Source of the DNA: Yersinia rochesterensis
GTDB taxonomy: Bacteria; Pseudomonadota; Gammaproteobacteria; Enterobacterales; Enterobacteriaceae
Direction: 5' to 3'
Assembly (NCBI RefSeq): GCF_003600645.1
Contig: NZ_CP032482.1
Span: 2,294,001-2,358,000, forward strand
DNA length: 64,000 bases
The notes below the pieces were generated by a model. The model saw only the letters and a program-made list of their open reading frames with translations, was not told where the DNA came from and made no database searches. Shown here piece by piece: positions 34,979 to 44,473 of this stretch; the stretch's first letter is position 1, and every line of letters begins with the position of its first letter. The position numbers and the translations under genes were made by a program.

Positions 34979-35644
34979 TTACTGAGCTGAATTCATTTTT
35001 GCTTTCAGAGCCGCCAGTTGATTGCTGATTTCGTCATCCGCTTTCAGTTCAGCAAATTGGCTTTCCAGTGATTTTTGTTTGCCGATACCCACGGTTTCAG
35101 CCTCTGCTTCCATATGGTCGATACGGCGCTCAAACTGTTCAAAACGTGCCATCGCCTCATCCAGCTTGCCGCTGTCTAACTGACGGCGAACATCGCGAGA
35201 AGATGCCGCAGCTTGATGGCGCAGTGTCAGAGCTTGCTGTCTGGCCCGAGTTTCAGTCAGTTTACTTTCCAGCTCCGTAATTTCGTGCTTCATCCGGTTG
35301 AGTGTTTCATCAACGGTCGCGACTTCACGAGTCAGCGTATCAATCAGCGCCGCCACTTTTTGCTTTTCAATCAGGGCGGCGCGGGCCAAATCTTCTTTAT
35401 CTTTGCGCAAAGCCAGTTCGGCTTTATCCTGCCACTCTTGTTGCTGACTTTCACTGTGATCAATACGCCGCAGCAATTGTTTTTTCTCAGCCAGTGCACG
35501 AGCTGATGTTGAGCGAATCTCTACCAACGTATCTTCCATTTCCTGAATCATCAACCGCACTAACTTCTGCGGATCTTCGGCTTTATCCAGTAATGTATTG
35601 ATGTTGGCATTCACGATATCGGCAAAACGAGAAAAAATACCCAT
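34979..35644 (-). CDS. pspA: Phage shock protein A
   Basis: PspA (221 residues) is a coiled-coil ESCRT-III-like protein that binds damaged inner membrane and keeps the proton gradient. When free it inhibits PspF. The amphipathic N-terminal helix ([20 protein letters not shown]) and the long heptad-rich helices to about residue 190 are typical. First gene of the operon, behind a sigma-54 promoter. Confidence 0.96.
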   Translation of the reverse strand: MGIFSRFADIVNANINTLLDKAEDPQKLVRLMIQEMEDTLVEIRSTSARALAEKKQLLRRIDHSESQQQEWQDKAELALRKDKEDLARAALIEKQKVAALIDTLTREVATVDETLNRMKHEITELESKLTETRARQQALTLRHQAAASSRDVRRQLDSGKLDEAMARFEQFERRIDHMEAEAETVGIGKQKSLESQFAELKADDEISNQLAALKAKMNSAQ

Positions 35645-35750
35645 AATTACATCCTCTTTTAACTTATTGGTTCTTTTAACTGAAGTTAGTTTTTTTAAAC
35701 TGAAGTTGGCGTTTGGTTGCGCCGCTTCATATAATCTCGATAGTGATATA

Positions 35751-35766
35751 TCAAGAGTCGTGCCAA
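35751..35766 (-). promoter_or_regulatory. Sigma-54 promoter of pspA
   Basis: Leftward strand reads TTGGCACGACTCTTGA, close to the sigma-54 consensus TGGCACG-N4-TTGCW, with GA in place of GC at -12. It lies about 107 bases before the pspA start. PspF would bind between here and its own gene, which diverges. Confidence 0.8.
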
Positions 35767-35872
35767 CTTTTAGTGAAAGTTAATAAGCTGAAAAATAACA
35801 AAAAAATATTTTTGACTGTTTGAGAATAAAAGGTAGAGTGATTATTCTCACCAACTATTGGCGAATTTCATC

Positions 35873-36892
35873 ATGAGCGAGCAAATAGAAAACCTGTTAG
35901 GCGAAGCAAACTCTTTTGTTGAGGTGCTGGAGCAAGTTTCCGGGCTGGCAAAACTGAATAAGCCCGTGTTGGTGATTGGTGAGCGGGGAACCGGCAAGGA
36001 GCTGATAGCCCATCGTTTGCATTATTTATCAGACCGTTGGCAAGGGCCGTTCATTTCACTCAACTGCGCTGCACTGAATGAAAACTTACTCGATTCAGAG
36101 TTGTTCGGCCATGAGGCTGGGGCTTTTACTGGCGCGCAAAAACGTCATCTTGGCCGCTTTGAACGCGCCGACGGGGGCACGCTATTTTTAGATGAACTGG
36201 CCACTGCGCCGATGTTGGTACAGGAAAAACTATTAAGGGTGATTGAATATGGTCATCTGGAGCGGGTGGGTGGCAGCCAACCCTTACAGGTGGATGTGCG
36301 TTTAGTGTGCGCGACCAATGATAACTTGCCCGCGCTCGCAGCCGCAGGGAAATTCCGCGCTGACTTACTCGACCGCCTGGCATTTGATGTGGTGCAACTG
36401 CCGCCGTTACGTGAGCGTCAGCAAGACATTATGCTGCTGGCAGAGCATTTTGCTATTCAAATGTGTCGGGAATTAGGTTTGCCATTGTTCCCTGGTTTTA
36501 CGCCTCAAGCCAAACAGCAATTGTTAGGATATCGTTGGCCGGGCAATGTTCGTGAGCTGAAGAATGTGGTCGAGCGCTCAGTATATCGCCATGGCGATAA
36601 TAATGAGGCGTTGGATAATATTATTATTGATCCCTTTGCTCGCCGGCCAAGCAGAGAAGATGAAAGTCTCGAGAGCAATAATCCTGGCACCGCAACCGGC
36701 GAATTACCCTCCCTGCCCCTTAATCTTAAACATTGGCTACATAATAGCGAACATCACATGCTCCAACAGGCCTTGGAACAGGCGCGGTTTAATCAGCGGA
36801 AGGCCGCCAGCTTGTTAGGATTAACTTACCATCAATTACGTGGCATGCTAAAAAAACACGCAATATTAATGGGAGAAAATGAACCACAATAA
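35873..36892 (+). CDS. pspF: psp operon activator PspF
   Basis: PspF (339 residues) is a sigma-54 enhancer-binding protein without a receiver domain. The AAA+ domain has Walker A GERGTGKE near residue 38, the intact GAFTGA loop near 83 and Walker B GGTLFLDEL near 103. A C-terminal Fis-type helix-turn-helix ends the protein (QRKAASLLGLTYHQLRGML). ATG at 35873 gives MSEQIENLLGEANSF, matching the family N-terminus. It diverges from pspA, which it activates together with the rest of the regulon. Confidence 0.95.
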   Translation: MSEQIENLLGEANSFVEVLEQVSGLAKLNKPVLVIGERGTGKELIAHRLHYLSDRWQGPFISLNCAALNENLLDSELFGHEAGAFTGAQKRHLGRFERADGGTLFLDELATAPMLVQEKLLRVIEYGHLERVGGSQPLQVDVRLVCATNDNLPALAAAGKFRADLLDRLAFDVVQLPPLRERQQDIMLLAEHFAIQMCRELGLPLFPGFTPQAKQQLLGYRWPGNVRELKNVVERSVYRHGDNNEALDNIIIDPFARRPSREDESLESNNPGTATGELPSLPLNLKHWLHNSEHHMLQQALEQARFNQRKAASLLGLTYHQLRGMLKKHAILMGENEPQ

Positions 36893-36947
36893 TAAACTCA
36901 TGCACAAACTATTCAGGCCAATGTGAATATACTCGCCTGATGAAGAT

Positions 36948-37304
36948 TTAATTAACACCTTCAACTCCCCGGAGATACTTATCTTTTACACACACATTAA
37001 CCTTTAAATTAATTAGATAAGCAGCTTGAGCAAAGTTGGACATCCCTTTTGACGAATCACCATGCGTTGTATCTTCTGCAATAGCGCCGTACCAATTATC
37101 ATTAACTTTTATATTAACAGCATTCACTGGAGAGCGCCCAGGACGCCACATCACACTCGCATTAAATTTCTGTATCACTTTATTATAAAGCATAGTGCCG
37201 TTATCAGCATCACATTGTGATTGTAAACTACCCGGCACAACTGCAAAACTAACGCTATTGAATATGGAAATAACAATCACAATACTATAGTTGATTACTT
37301 TCAT
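36948..37304 (-). CDS. Putative B subunit of an AB-type toxin
   Basis: A 118-residue secreted protein, signal peptide 1-21 (ending SFA). The mature chain of 97 residues has exactly two Cys, at mature positions 10 and 84. Heat-labile enterotoxin B has 103 residues with its disulfide at 9 and 86. The C-terminal half also follows that layout: an amphipathic helix (SSKGMSNFAQAAY), a beta strand (LINLKVNVC) and a short tail. It is not similar to the pertussis-like PltB/ArtB family. It is encoded 49 bases after the ADP-ribosyltransferase gene with its own AGAGG site. A pentameric receptor-binding role is inferred. Confidence 0.65.
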   Translation of the reverse strand: MKVINYSIVIVISIFNSVSFAVVPGSLQSQCDADNGTMLYNKVIQKFNASVMWRPGRSPVNAVNIKVNDNWYGAIAEDTTHGDSSKGMSNFAQAAYLINLKVNVCVKDKYLRGVEGVN

Positions 37305-37353
37305 GAGTTAACCTCTATTATATTTTCTGATGGATGAAAATATTAATTTATGA

Positions 37354-38127
37354 CTACAAAATTGTTATTAGCATGAACATTCTATTATCCCCACCTCTGT
37401 GCTCGTGAGTGTCGCGTTTAAATTCTGTATGTTCTAAATTTCCAAAACATGCATTTACCATGGGATTGGTTCCTAATCTCATCATCCAGCTACGCGCCCA
37501 TTGTATTACTGGCCTTCTGGTAAACACCGTGGGGAATGGCCCATCATTAGCTGTTGATCGTGTTTGTACAAATCTGGCATTGTGAAAGATAGATTCACTG
37601 CGTATCGTCCCCCGATAGATATAATAAGCTGTTTGAGAGGCTATCTGCTCTGGTTCAATTCTGTTATGCGCCATCCACTCTGATAAGTAGGGTGTATAGC
37701 GTAATATTCTCGATATTTCGTGATGTTGACCATGGTCATAGCCCCGTAATAAAAACTCTAATGTAGTGCCTGCGCTATACATATTTTCGGTTGCCCGAAT
37801 TTGATAAATGTAAACTTGTGCATTAACATCACCCTGCGCATTCATACCACGTAAAATTCGCTCAGCATAATGATAGGCAAAATTGCGATTAGATGTCGTC
37901 GAAATAAAAGAACTACTGACGCTCCCGCCACCATGCTGATGACAACTTCTGCCAGTGAGATGTTCAACAATATTATTGTTATTACCCGCCGCACTAAAAC
38001 CATTATTGAATACATCGTCTAAATCACGCGTATCAACTCGCCAGACAATATCCGGTGGTTTAGCCTTGCTATTAGGCATTATCAGAGTACTCATTAAATA
38101 TAATACGATAAATTTAACTAATATCAT
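37354..38127 (-). CDS. Pertussis toxin S1-like ADP-ribosyltransferase (toxin A subunit)
   Basis: A 257-residue secreted protein, signal peptide to about Ala22. Pertussis S1/ArtA/PltA signatures are all present: VWRVDTRDLDDVFNNGFSA with NAD-binding Arg30, IVEHLTGRSC with His56 and Cys62, SSSFISTTS, a YIYQIRATENMYSAG strand, and TLEFL with catalytic Glu124. The later YLSEWMAHNRIEPEQI parallels the S1 segment YLAHRRIPPENI. A second Cys in VNACFGN can pair with Cys62 as in S1. Sister toxins modify host G-protein alpha subunits. Strongly AT-rich relative to the psp and sap genes, so probably acquired. It resembles S. enterica ArtA; the target and any known name need checking. Confidence 0.88.
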   Translation of the reverse strand: MILVKFIVLYLMSTLIMPNSKAKPPDIVWRVDTRDLDDVFNNGFSAAGNNNNIVEHLTGRSCHQHGGGSVSSSFISTTSNRNFAYHYAERILRGMNAQGDVNAQVYIYQIRATENMYSAGTTLEFLLRGYDHGQHHEISRILRYTPYLSEWMAHNRIEPEQIASQTAYYIYRGTIRSESIFHNARFVQTRSTANDGPFPTVFTRRPVIQWARSWMMRLGTNPMVNACFGNLEHTEFKRDTHEHRGGDNRMFMLITIL

Positions 38128-38330
38128 TCACAACCTCTCATGAAATATATTAATATCTAATTCTCAATCAGATGAAATATAAATAGACATAAAATGATCA
38201 AGAAAAATATATCTCAAAATCACGGTATTTTATAAACCAAAATTCCTTGATATATACATAAAACATATAAATACCAAGGTGGATTGTTGGGATTGATACT
38301 TGTTATCAATATATAAGGGAGTCATAGGTA

Positions 38331-38437
38331 AAAAAAAAGCCAGCACCCGAGCTGGCTTAAAAAACACTGGAAGCAATGTGAGCAATGTCGTGCTTTTCTG
38401 TCAAAAGCCTGAAACTTTAGGCCTTGTCCCGAAGAGC
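38331..38437 (-). ncRNA. ryhB: Iron-responsive small RNA RyhB
   Basis: Read leftward the segment contains AAAGCACGACATTGCTCACA directly followed by TTGCTTCCAGT. This is the RyhB core that pairs with target mRNAs. It ends in a terminator AAGCCAGC / GCTGGCTT with nine T, also like RyhB. A promoter overlapped by a Fur box lies just upstream, giving an inferred length of about 107 nt. RyhB is made under iron starvation and with Hfq represses mRNAs of iron-using proteins. Many Yersinia carry two copies; this is one of them. Confidence 0.94.
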
Positions 38438-38443
38438 AAAGCG

Positions 38444-38472
38444 ATGATAATGGTTATCAATAGCACTTGCAA
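38444..38472 (-). promoter_or_regulatory. ryhB promoter with Fur box
   Basis: Leftward -35 TTGCAA (38467-38472), 17-base spacer and -10 TATCAT (38444-38449). The palindrome GATAATGGTTATC (38446-38458) is a near-perfect Fur box core and covers the -10 and spacer, so iron-loaded Fur would block transcription. Confidence 0.88.
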
Positions 38473-38711
38473 ACACTTTGTTGAGAATTTTTCTCATTAC
38501 CATACTGATTATGATGAGATTATGCGCGACCTCAGAATAAAATATCTCTCCGCCTAACGATAGACATCCATGATTTCCCAATGAATAAACCATCATTTAC
38601 TGTTTATTGCTGCAACAAGCAGCAGACGGCGCAGTTGTTTTGCTCAATGGATTGGGGGGAGTGTCAGATTACGGTACAATGAGAGTATTGCTTACTGACT
38701 GCGAAGCGTTT

Positions 38712-40400
38712 ATGCGTGCTTTATTTATTTGGATGCTGTCGATTTGGATGCTGTCGCTGGCTTGCCTTGCGACCCCAGCACTGGCGCAACCTACCCCGGC
38801 CGCCGCCCCCACTCAACCACTGCCGGATATCCGCCAGCGTGGATTTGTCTATTGTGTCAGTGGGATACTGAATACTTTCAACCCACAGATGGCCAGTAGC
38901 GGATTAACCGTCGACACTCTCGCGGCGCAGCTTTATGACCGTTTGCTGGATGTCGACCCTTATACTTACCGGTTAATTCCTGAATTAGCAGAGCGCTGGC
39001 AAGTGCTGGATAACGGCGCGACCTACCGTTTTCATTTGCGTAAAGATGTTCCTTTCCAGACCACTGATTGGTTTACTCCCACGCGAAAAATGAATGCTGA
39101 TGACGTCGTTTTCAGTTTTCAGCGAGTATTTGATCCAAAGCATCCTTATCATGATGTCAACGGTGGTGAATATCCCTACTTTGATAGTTTGCAATTTGCT
39201 GACGCGGTACAAAGTGTCCAAAAGCTTGATGACTATACGGTTGAATTTAAACTGAAAGCCCCCGATGCGTCCTTTCTTTGGCATCTGGCGACCCATTATG
39301 CGCCAGTGCTTTCAGCTGAATATGCTGATGTCTTAGCCCAAAAGGGCCGACAAGAACAAATTGACCGCGAACCAGTCGGCACTGGCCCTTTCTTGTTAAA
39401 CGAATATCGGTCTGGGCAATATATCCGCTTGTCCCGTAACAGTGACTATTGGAAAGGTTTGCCGCGCATGCCGCAGGTCGTCATTGACTTGGGCGTAGGA
39501 GGAACCGGTCGGTTATCCAAATTATTGACCGGCGAATGTGATGTATTGGCCTATCCAGCCGCGAGCCAGTTATCTATTTTACGCGATGATCCCCGCCTGC
39601 GCCTGACGCTACGCCCAGGAATGAACGTCGCCTATTTGGCCTTTAATACCCGCAAACCGCCGCTAAATGACCAACGCGTCCGGCAAGCCATAGCTTTATC
39701 AATCAACAACCAAAGATTGATGCAATCAATCTATTACGGTACAGCTGAAACCGCAGCGTCCATTTTACCTCGAGCATCCTGGGCTTATGATAATCAGGCT
39801 CAAGTAACTGAATATAATCCAGAAAAAGCCAAAGAAATTCTCAAAGAACTGGGCATTACTAAACTGCAACTCAACTTATGGGTGCCGACGGCATCGCAGT
39901 CCTATAACCCCAGCCCGTTAAAAACAGCCGAGTTAATACAGGCCGATTTAGCGCAAGTCGGGATTACGGTGAATATCGTGCCAGTCGAAGGCCGCTTCCA
40001 GGAAGCTCGCCTGATGGAGATGAACCACGACCTAACACTCTCTGGCTGGTCAACCGACAGTAATGACCCGGACAGTTTCTTCCGCCCATTATTAAGCTGT
40101 GCAGCAATTCGTTCGCAAACAAACTATGCTCACTGGTGTGACCCTGAATTTGATGAATTACTGCAAAAAGCCTTACGTTCCCAGCAATTATCGGCACGTA
40201 TTGAATATTATCAGCAGGCCCAGCGTATTCTGGAGCAACAGCTGCCATTGTTACCCTTGGCGTCATCCTTACGGTTGCAAGCATACCGATATGATATTAA
40301 AGGTTTAGTGTTAAGCCCGTTTGGTAATTCTTCTTTTGCCGGTGTGTTTCGCGAAAGTCAATCTCGCGGAAGTCAGAGCGACGAGGGTAAAAAGCCATGA
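38712..40400 (+). CDS. sapA: Peptide ABC transporter substrate-binding protein SapA
   Basis: SapA (562 residues) is the periplasmic binding protein of the Sap system. The mature sequence ([35 protein letters not shown], and the [13 protein letters not shown] ending) closely follows E. coli SapA. It is linked to antimicrobial-peptide resistance in several pathogens and to putrescine export (SapBCDF) in E. coli. ATG at 38712 gives a clean signal peptide (MRALFIWML to ATPALA); the upstream starts at 38607 and 38679 place acidic residues in front of it. The signal contains a duplicated IWMLS from a 15-bp tandem repeat at 38727-38756. Overlaps sapB by four bases. Confidence 0.93.
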   Translation: MRALFIWMLSIWMLSLACLATPALAQPTPAAAPTQPLPDIRQRGFVYCVSGILNTFNPQMASSGLTVDTLAAQLYDRLLDVDPYTYRLIPELAERWQVLDNGATYRFHLRKDVPFQTTDWFTPTRKMNADDVVFSFQRVFDPKHPYHDVNGGEYPYFDSLQFADAVQSVQKLDDYTVEFKLKAPDASFLWHLATHYAPVLSAEYADVLAQKGRQEQIDREPVGTGPFLLNEYRSGQYIRLSRNSDYWKGLPRMPQVVIDLGVGGTGRLSKLLTGECDVLAYPAASQLSILRDDPRLRLTLRPGMNVAYLAFNTRKPPLNDQRVRQAIALSINNQRLMQSIYYGTAETAASILPRASWAYDNQAQVTEYNPEKAKEILKELGITKLQLNLWVPTASQSYNPSPLKTAELIQADLAQVGITVNIVPVEGRFQEARLMEMNHDLTLSGWSTDSNDPDSFFRPLLSCAAIRSQTNYAHWCDPEFDELLQKALRSQQLSARIEYYQQAQRILEQQLPLLPLASSLRLQAYRYDIKGLVLSPFGNSSFAGVFRESQSRGSQSDEGKKP

Positions 40401-41362
40401 TAATCTTTACGTTACGGCGCTTATTGCTGCTGGTGATAACGTTGTTTATGTTGTCATTAGTCAGTTTTAGTCTGAGCTATTTTACCCCTCACGGCCCGTT
40501 AAGCGGCGCATCGCTATTGGATGCTTACCAGTTCTATTTCAGCAGCTTGTTCCAGTGGGATTTTGGTGTTTCCAGCATTAATGGTCAGCCGATCAGTGAG
40601 CAATTACGCGAAGCTTTCCCCGCCACCATGGAACTCTGTGTTTTAGCTTTTACTCTGGCCCTGTTTGTCGGCATTCCGCTGGGAATTATTGCCGGGGTGA
40701 TGCGCGGCAAATTTGCTGATATTGCCATTAGCTCAATTGCGCTTCTTGGTTTCTCTATTCCGGTGTTTTGGCTTGCGCTGTTATTGATGCTGTTCTTTTC
40801 ACTGCATTTGGGCTGGCTGCCAGTCTCTGGGCGGTTTGATCTCTTGTATCAAGTCAAACCCGTCACCGGGCTGGCCTTGGTCGATGCCTGGTTATCAACC
40901 TCGCCCTATCGTAAAGAGATGATGCTCAGTGCGCTTGAGCACATGATTTTGCCCATCACGGCTTTAGCCGTGGCCCCCACCACAGAAGTTATCCGCTTAA
41001 TGCGCACCAGCACCGATGATGTTATCGGGCAAAACTACATTAAGGCGGCGGCCACCCGCGGTTTATCCCGCTTCACCATTATTCACCGACATGTCCTGCA
41101 CAATGCGTTGCCCCCCATCATTCCGAAATTGGGCTTGCAGTTCTCAACCATGCTGACATTGGCGATGATAACCGAAGTGGTTTTTAACTGGCCGGGGCTA
41201 GGCCGCTGGCTTATCAACGCCATTCGTCAACAAGATTACGCCGCTATCTCCGCAGGAGTGATGGTAGTCGGCTCGTTGGTTATCGTTGTTAATGTGCTAT
41301 CGGATATTCTGGGCGCGATGATGACGCCGTTAAAGCATAAGGAATGGTATGCCCTTCGATAA
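40397..41362 (+). CDS. sapB: Sap ABC transporter permease SapB
   Basis: SapB (321 residues) is an inner-membrane permease of the DppB/OppB type with six helices. The family loop is visible in [22 protein letters not shown], where the ATPase docks. The start overlaps sapA (ATGA) and the end overlaps sapC by 14 bases, indicating a tightly coupled operon. Confidence 0.95.
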   Translation: MIIFTLRRLLLLVITLFMLSLVSFSLSYFTPHGPLSGASLLDAYQFYFSSLFQWDFGVSSINGQPISEQLREAFPATMELCVLAFTLALFVGIPLGIIAGVMRGKFADIAISSIALLGFSIPVFWLALLLMLFFSLHLGWLPVSGRFDLLYQVKPVTGLALVDAWLSTSPYRKEMMLSALEHMILPITALAVAPTTEVIRLMRTSTDDVIGQNYIKAAATRGLSRFTIIHRHVLHNALPPIIPKLGLQFSTMLTLAMITEVVFNWPGLGRWLINAIRQQDYAAISAGVMVVGSLVIVVNVLSDILGAMMTPLKHKEWYALR

Positions 41363-42239
41363 TGTCTACCGCGAGAAGAAAATGCCCAGCCCGCTGTTGT
41401 ATACCTGGCGGCTTTTCTATGCTGATGGCCTGGCGATGGTGGGGTTTTACGGTGTCCTGGGGTTGTTGGCCCTGTGTCTGTTGGGCAGCACTCTGGCCCC
41501 TTATGCCCTCGACCAACAGTTTTTGGGCTACCAATTACTGCCGCCCTCCTGGTCACGTTACGGTAATGTCTCTTTCTTTCTGGGCACTGATGATTTAGGG
41601 CGCGATATTTTAAGCCGCTTATTGGCCGGTGCGGCATCGACTTACGGCTCCGCGCTGCTGGTGACGGTGGCGGCAGCCCTGTGTGGCGTGGTGTTGGGGG
41701 TTTTTGCGGGCATCACCCATGGTTTTCGTTCGGCGATTCTTAATCACGTGCTGGATACATTGCTCTCTATTCCATCACTGTTGCTGGCCATCATTGTGGT
41801 GGCCTTTGTCGGCCCCAGTTTAGAGCACGCGATGTTCGCCGTCTGGCTGGCACTGTTACCCCGCATGGTGCGCACCATTTATAGCGCCGTGCATGATGAA
41901 CTGGATAAAGAATATGTGATTGCCGCTCGTCTGGACGGCGCTTCCACCCCGCATATCTTGGCCTACGCCATTTTTCCTAATATTGCATCGGTGTTAGTCA
42001 CTGAATTTACCCGGGCGTTATCGATGGCGATTTTAGATATTGCGGCATTGGGTTTTCTCGATTTGGGCGCACAATTACCCTCACCGGAATGGGGCGCGAT
42101 GCTCGGGGACTCGCTGGATTTAGTCTATGTCGCCCCGTGGACAGTAATGCTGCCCGGCGGAGCCATTTTGGTCAGTGTGTTGTTGGTTAACCTATTAGGT
42201 GATGGTATGCGCCGGGCGATTAATGCGGGTGTTGAATAA
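41349..42239 (+). CDS. sapC: Sap ABC transporter permease SapC
   Basis: SapC (296 residues) is the second permease, DppC/OppC type, with a short cytoplasmic N-terminus ([17 protein letters not shown]). The conserved [17 protein letters not shown] motif and the ATPase-contact loop [21 protein letters not shown] follow. Overlaps the sapB end by 14 bases. Confidence 0.95.
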   Translation: MPFDNVYREKKMPSPLLYTWRLFYADGLAMVGFYGVLGLLALCLLGSTLAPYALDQQFLGYQLLPPSWSRYGNVSFFLGTDDLGRDILSRLLAGAASTYGSALLVTVAAALCGVVLGVFAGITHGFRSAILNHVLDTLLSIPSLLLAIIVVAFVGPSLEHAMFAVWLALLPRMVRTIYSAVHDELDKEYVIAARLDGASTPHILAYAIFPNIASVLVTEFTRALSMAILDIAALGFLDLGAQLPSPEWGAMLGDSLDLVYVAPWTVMLPGGAILVSVLLVNLLGDGMRRAINAGVE

Positions 42240-42253
42240 TATGGAGTCGAATA

Positions 42254-43246
42254 ATGCCGTTACTTGATATTCGCAACCTCACGATTGAGTTTATGACCGC
42301 TGAAGGAATGGTGAAAGCCGTTGACCGCATCAGTATTACCCTGACTGAGGGTGAGGTTCGCGGGCTGGTCGGCGAGTCAGGGTCAGGTAAGAGTTTGATT
42401 GCTAAAGCCATCTGTGGAGTGAGCAAAGACAATTGGCGCATTACCGCTGACCGCTTTCGTTTTGATGACATTGATTTATTGCAATTGACTCCGCGTGAGC
42501 GCCGCAAGGTGATCGGCCATAATATTTCGATGATTTTTCAGGAACCGCAATCTTGTCTAGACCCATCCGAAAGTATTGGTCAGCAATTGGTGCAAGCTAT
42601 CCCCGGCTGGACATACAAAGGCCGCTGGTGGCAACGATTTCATTGGCGCAAACGTCGGGCCATCGAGCTACTGCACCGGGTGGGGATTAAAGACCATAAA
42701 GATATTATGCACAGTTATCCTTATGAGTTAACAGAAGGCGAATGCCAAAAAGTGATGATTGCTATCGCGCTGGCCAATCAGCCCCGCTTGTTGATTGCCG
42801 ATGAGCCGACCAATGCGATGGAACCGACCACTCAAGCGCAAATTTTCCGCCTGCTGGCGCGACTTAATCAAAATAACAACACCACGATTTTGCTGATAAG
42901 CCATGATTTACAGATGATGAGTAAATGGGCCACTCGGGTTAATGTGCTGTATTGCGGTCAGACTGTAGAAAGTGCAGTTTGCGAAGATCTGTTGGCTACC
43001 CCGCACCATCCTTATACTCAAGCGCTAATCCGCGCCATGCCCGACTTTGGTCGCGCTCTGCCACATAAAAGTCGGCTGAATACTTTGCCGGGAGCCATTC
43101 CGTCGCTGGAACATTTGCCGATTGGCTGCCGTCTGGGGCCGCGTTGCCCTTATGCACAGAAAACCTGCATTGAAACACCGCGCTTGCGCTTGGTGAAAAA
43201 CCACGCCTTTGCCTGCCACTTCCCCTTAAATCTGGAGGAGCAATAA
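42254..43246 (+). CDS. sapD: Sap ABC transporter ATP-binding protein SapD
   Basis: SapD (330 residues) is an OppD-type ATPase. Walker A is GESGSGKSL near residue 41. The signature is altered to [15 protein letters not shown], as in other SapD proteins, and Walker B is [13 protein letters not shown]-terminal extension with the oligopeptide-transporter cysteine motif ends the protein ([15 protein letters not shown]). E. coli SapD is also known to modulate Trk potassium uptake. The stop overlaps the sapF ATG by one base. Confidence 0.95.
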   Translation: MPLLDIRNLTIEFMTAEGMVKAVDRISITLTEGEVRGLVGESGSGKSLIAKAICGVSKDNWRITADRFRFDDIDLLQLTPRERRKVIGHNISMIFQEPQSCLDPSESIGQQLVQAIPGWTYKGRWWQRFHWRKRRAIELLHRVGIKDHKDIMHSYPYELTEGECQKVMIAIALANQPRLLIADEPTNAMEPTTQAQIFRLLARLNQNNNTTILLISHDLQMMSKWATRVNVLYCGQTVESAVCEDLLATPHHPYTQALIRAMPDFGRALPHKSRLNTLPGAIPSLEHLPIGCRLGPRCPYAQKTCIETPRLRLVKNHAFACHFPLNLEEQ

Positions 43247-44061
43247 TGGCCGAGACGTTGCTCGAAGTCCGAAATCTGAGCAAAACTTTCCGTTATCGTA
43301 CCGGATTATTTCGCCGTCAACATGTCGAGGCGGTTAAATCGGTCAGTTTTACCTTGCGCGAAGGCCAGACTCTGGCGGTGATTGGTGAAAATGGCTCGGG
43401 TAAATCCACCTTGGCGAAAATGCTGTCGGGCATGATTGAGCCGACCGACGGTGAATTGCTGATTGATGACCATCGTCTGGTGTATGGCGATTATGCTTAT
43501 CGCAGCCAGCGTATCCGGATGATTTTCCAAGACCCCAGCACCTCATTGAACCCCCGTCAGCGTATTGGTCAATTGCTGGATGCGCCGCTGAAACTGAATA
43601 CCGATTTAGATGCCGCGGCACGCGAACAGCGCATTTACCAGACGTTACGCCAAGTGGGGCTGTTGCCGGATCATGCTAATTATTATCCTCATATGTTAGC
43701 CTCCGGCCAAAAGCAGCGGATCGCACTGGCGCGGGCCTTGATCCTGCAACCTAAAGTGATTGTTGCCGATGAAGCTTTGGCCTCGTTGGATATGTCCATG
43801 CGCTCACAGATTATTAATCTGATGTTGGAATTACAGGAAAAACACGGCATATCCTATATTTATGTAACCCAGCACTTGGGCATGATGAAACATATCAGTG
43901 ACCAGGTGATTGTGATGCATGAAGGGGCGGTGGTGGAGCGCGGCAGCACCGCCGAAGTGCTGGCAGCGCCCTTGCATGACTTGACCAAACGATTGATTTC
44001 CAGTCATTTTGGTGAAGCGCTCACCGCAGATGCTTGGCGGCGGGATACCGCGAACTTCTGA
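43246..44061 (+). CDS. sapF: Sap ABC transporter ATP-binding protein SapF
   Basis: SapF (271 residues) is an OppF-type ATPase. Walker A is GENGSGKST near residue 48, the signature is ASGQKQRIALARAL, and Walker B is VIVADEALASLDM. It pairs with SapD to drive transport through SapBC. Last gene of the operon, followed by a strong terminator. Confidence 0.95.
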   Translation: MAETLLEVRNLSKTFRYRTGLFRRQHVEAVKSVSFTLREGQTLAVIGENGSGKSTLAKMLSGMIEPTDGELLIDDHRLVYGDYAYRSQRIRMIFQDPSTSLNPRQRIGQLLDAPLKLNTDLDAAAREQRIYQTLRQVGLLPDHANYYPHMLASGQKQRIALARALILQPKVIVADEALASLDMSMRSQIINLMLELQEKHGISYIYVTQHLGMMKHISDQVIVMHEGAVVERGSTAEVLAAPLHDLTKRLISSHFGEALTADAWRRDTANF

Positions 44062-44117
44062 CTGACTCACTGCTGACCATGAGCGCCAACTCGGTTTTGG
44101 CGATATTGAATCTGACT

Positions 44118-44144
44118 CCGCGATCTCTTGATCGCGGTTTTTTT
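44118..44144 (+). terminator. sap operon terminator
   Basis: An 8-bp stem CCGCGATC / GATCGCGG with a TCTT loop, followed by seven T. Confidence 0.92.
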
Positions 44145-44473
44145 ATACTCCTAAGCTGCCCTTTACCCGGTTACTGGCTAACGTAATAACATTTTTGTTA
44201 TATATAATAATATGTTATTACTTTTGGTTATTGATTATGGTTTAACGTTATTTTATCTCGCAAACCCAATCGGTAATGATATCCACTGTGTTCATTCTAT
44301 AAAACAACAGGATATTTCGCCGATGCTGAACCCCCGCTTCTGCCATAACGCCCAACCAGATACCCCGCGACTCGCCCTGTTCATCATTCATCCGCACCCG
44401 TCGCAAGGGGCTGCGGCGTGTCACCTACATTTTTTAACTTTGGCGTGTTGCTGCCCTTAACTTGGAGGTCACT
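44145..44473. other. Promoter and leader region of yciW
   Basis: About 330 bases. The first 100 are AT-rich (TTGTTATATATAATAATATG) and look promoter-like. An open frame at 44212-44460 has no family resemblance. A GGAGG site precedes yciW. E. coli has ycjD and fabI at this place; both are missing here. Confidence 0.4.

Noticed and set aside
38300..38557. 85-codon open frame on the plus strand
   Set aside because: It crosses the ryhB sRNA and its terminator on the opposite strand, has no ribosome site or family resemblance, and includes the Fur box.
41236..41637. 133-codon frame antisense to sapB/sapC
   Set aside because: It is a shadow of two certain genes, very rich in Arg, Pro and Gly, with no domain.
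44212..44460. 82-codon open frame before yciW
   Set aside because: Composition (many His, Pro and Cys) does not look like a real protein, there is no ribosome site, and it lies in the yciW leader.
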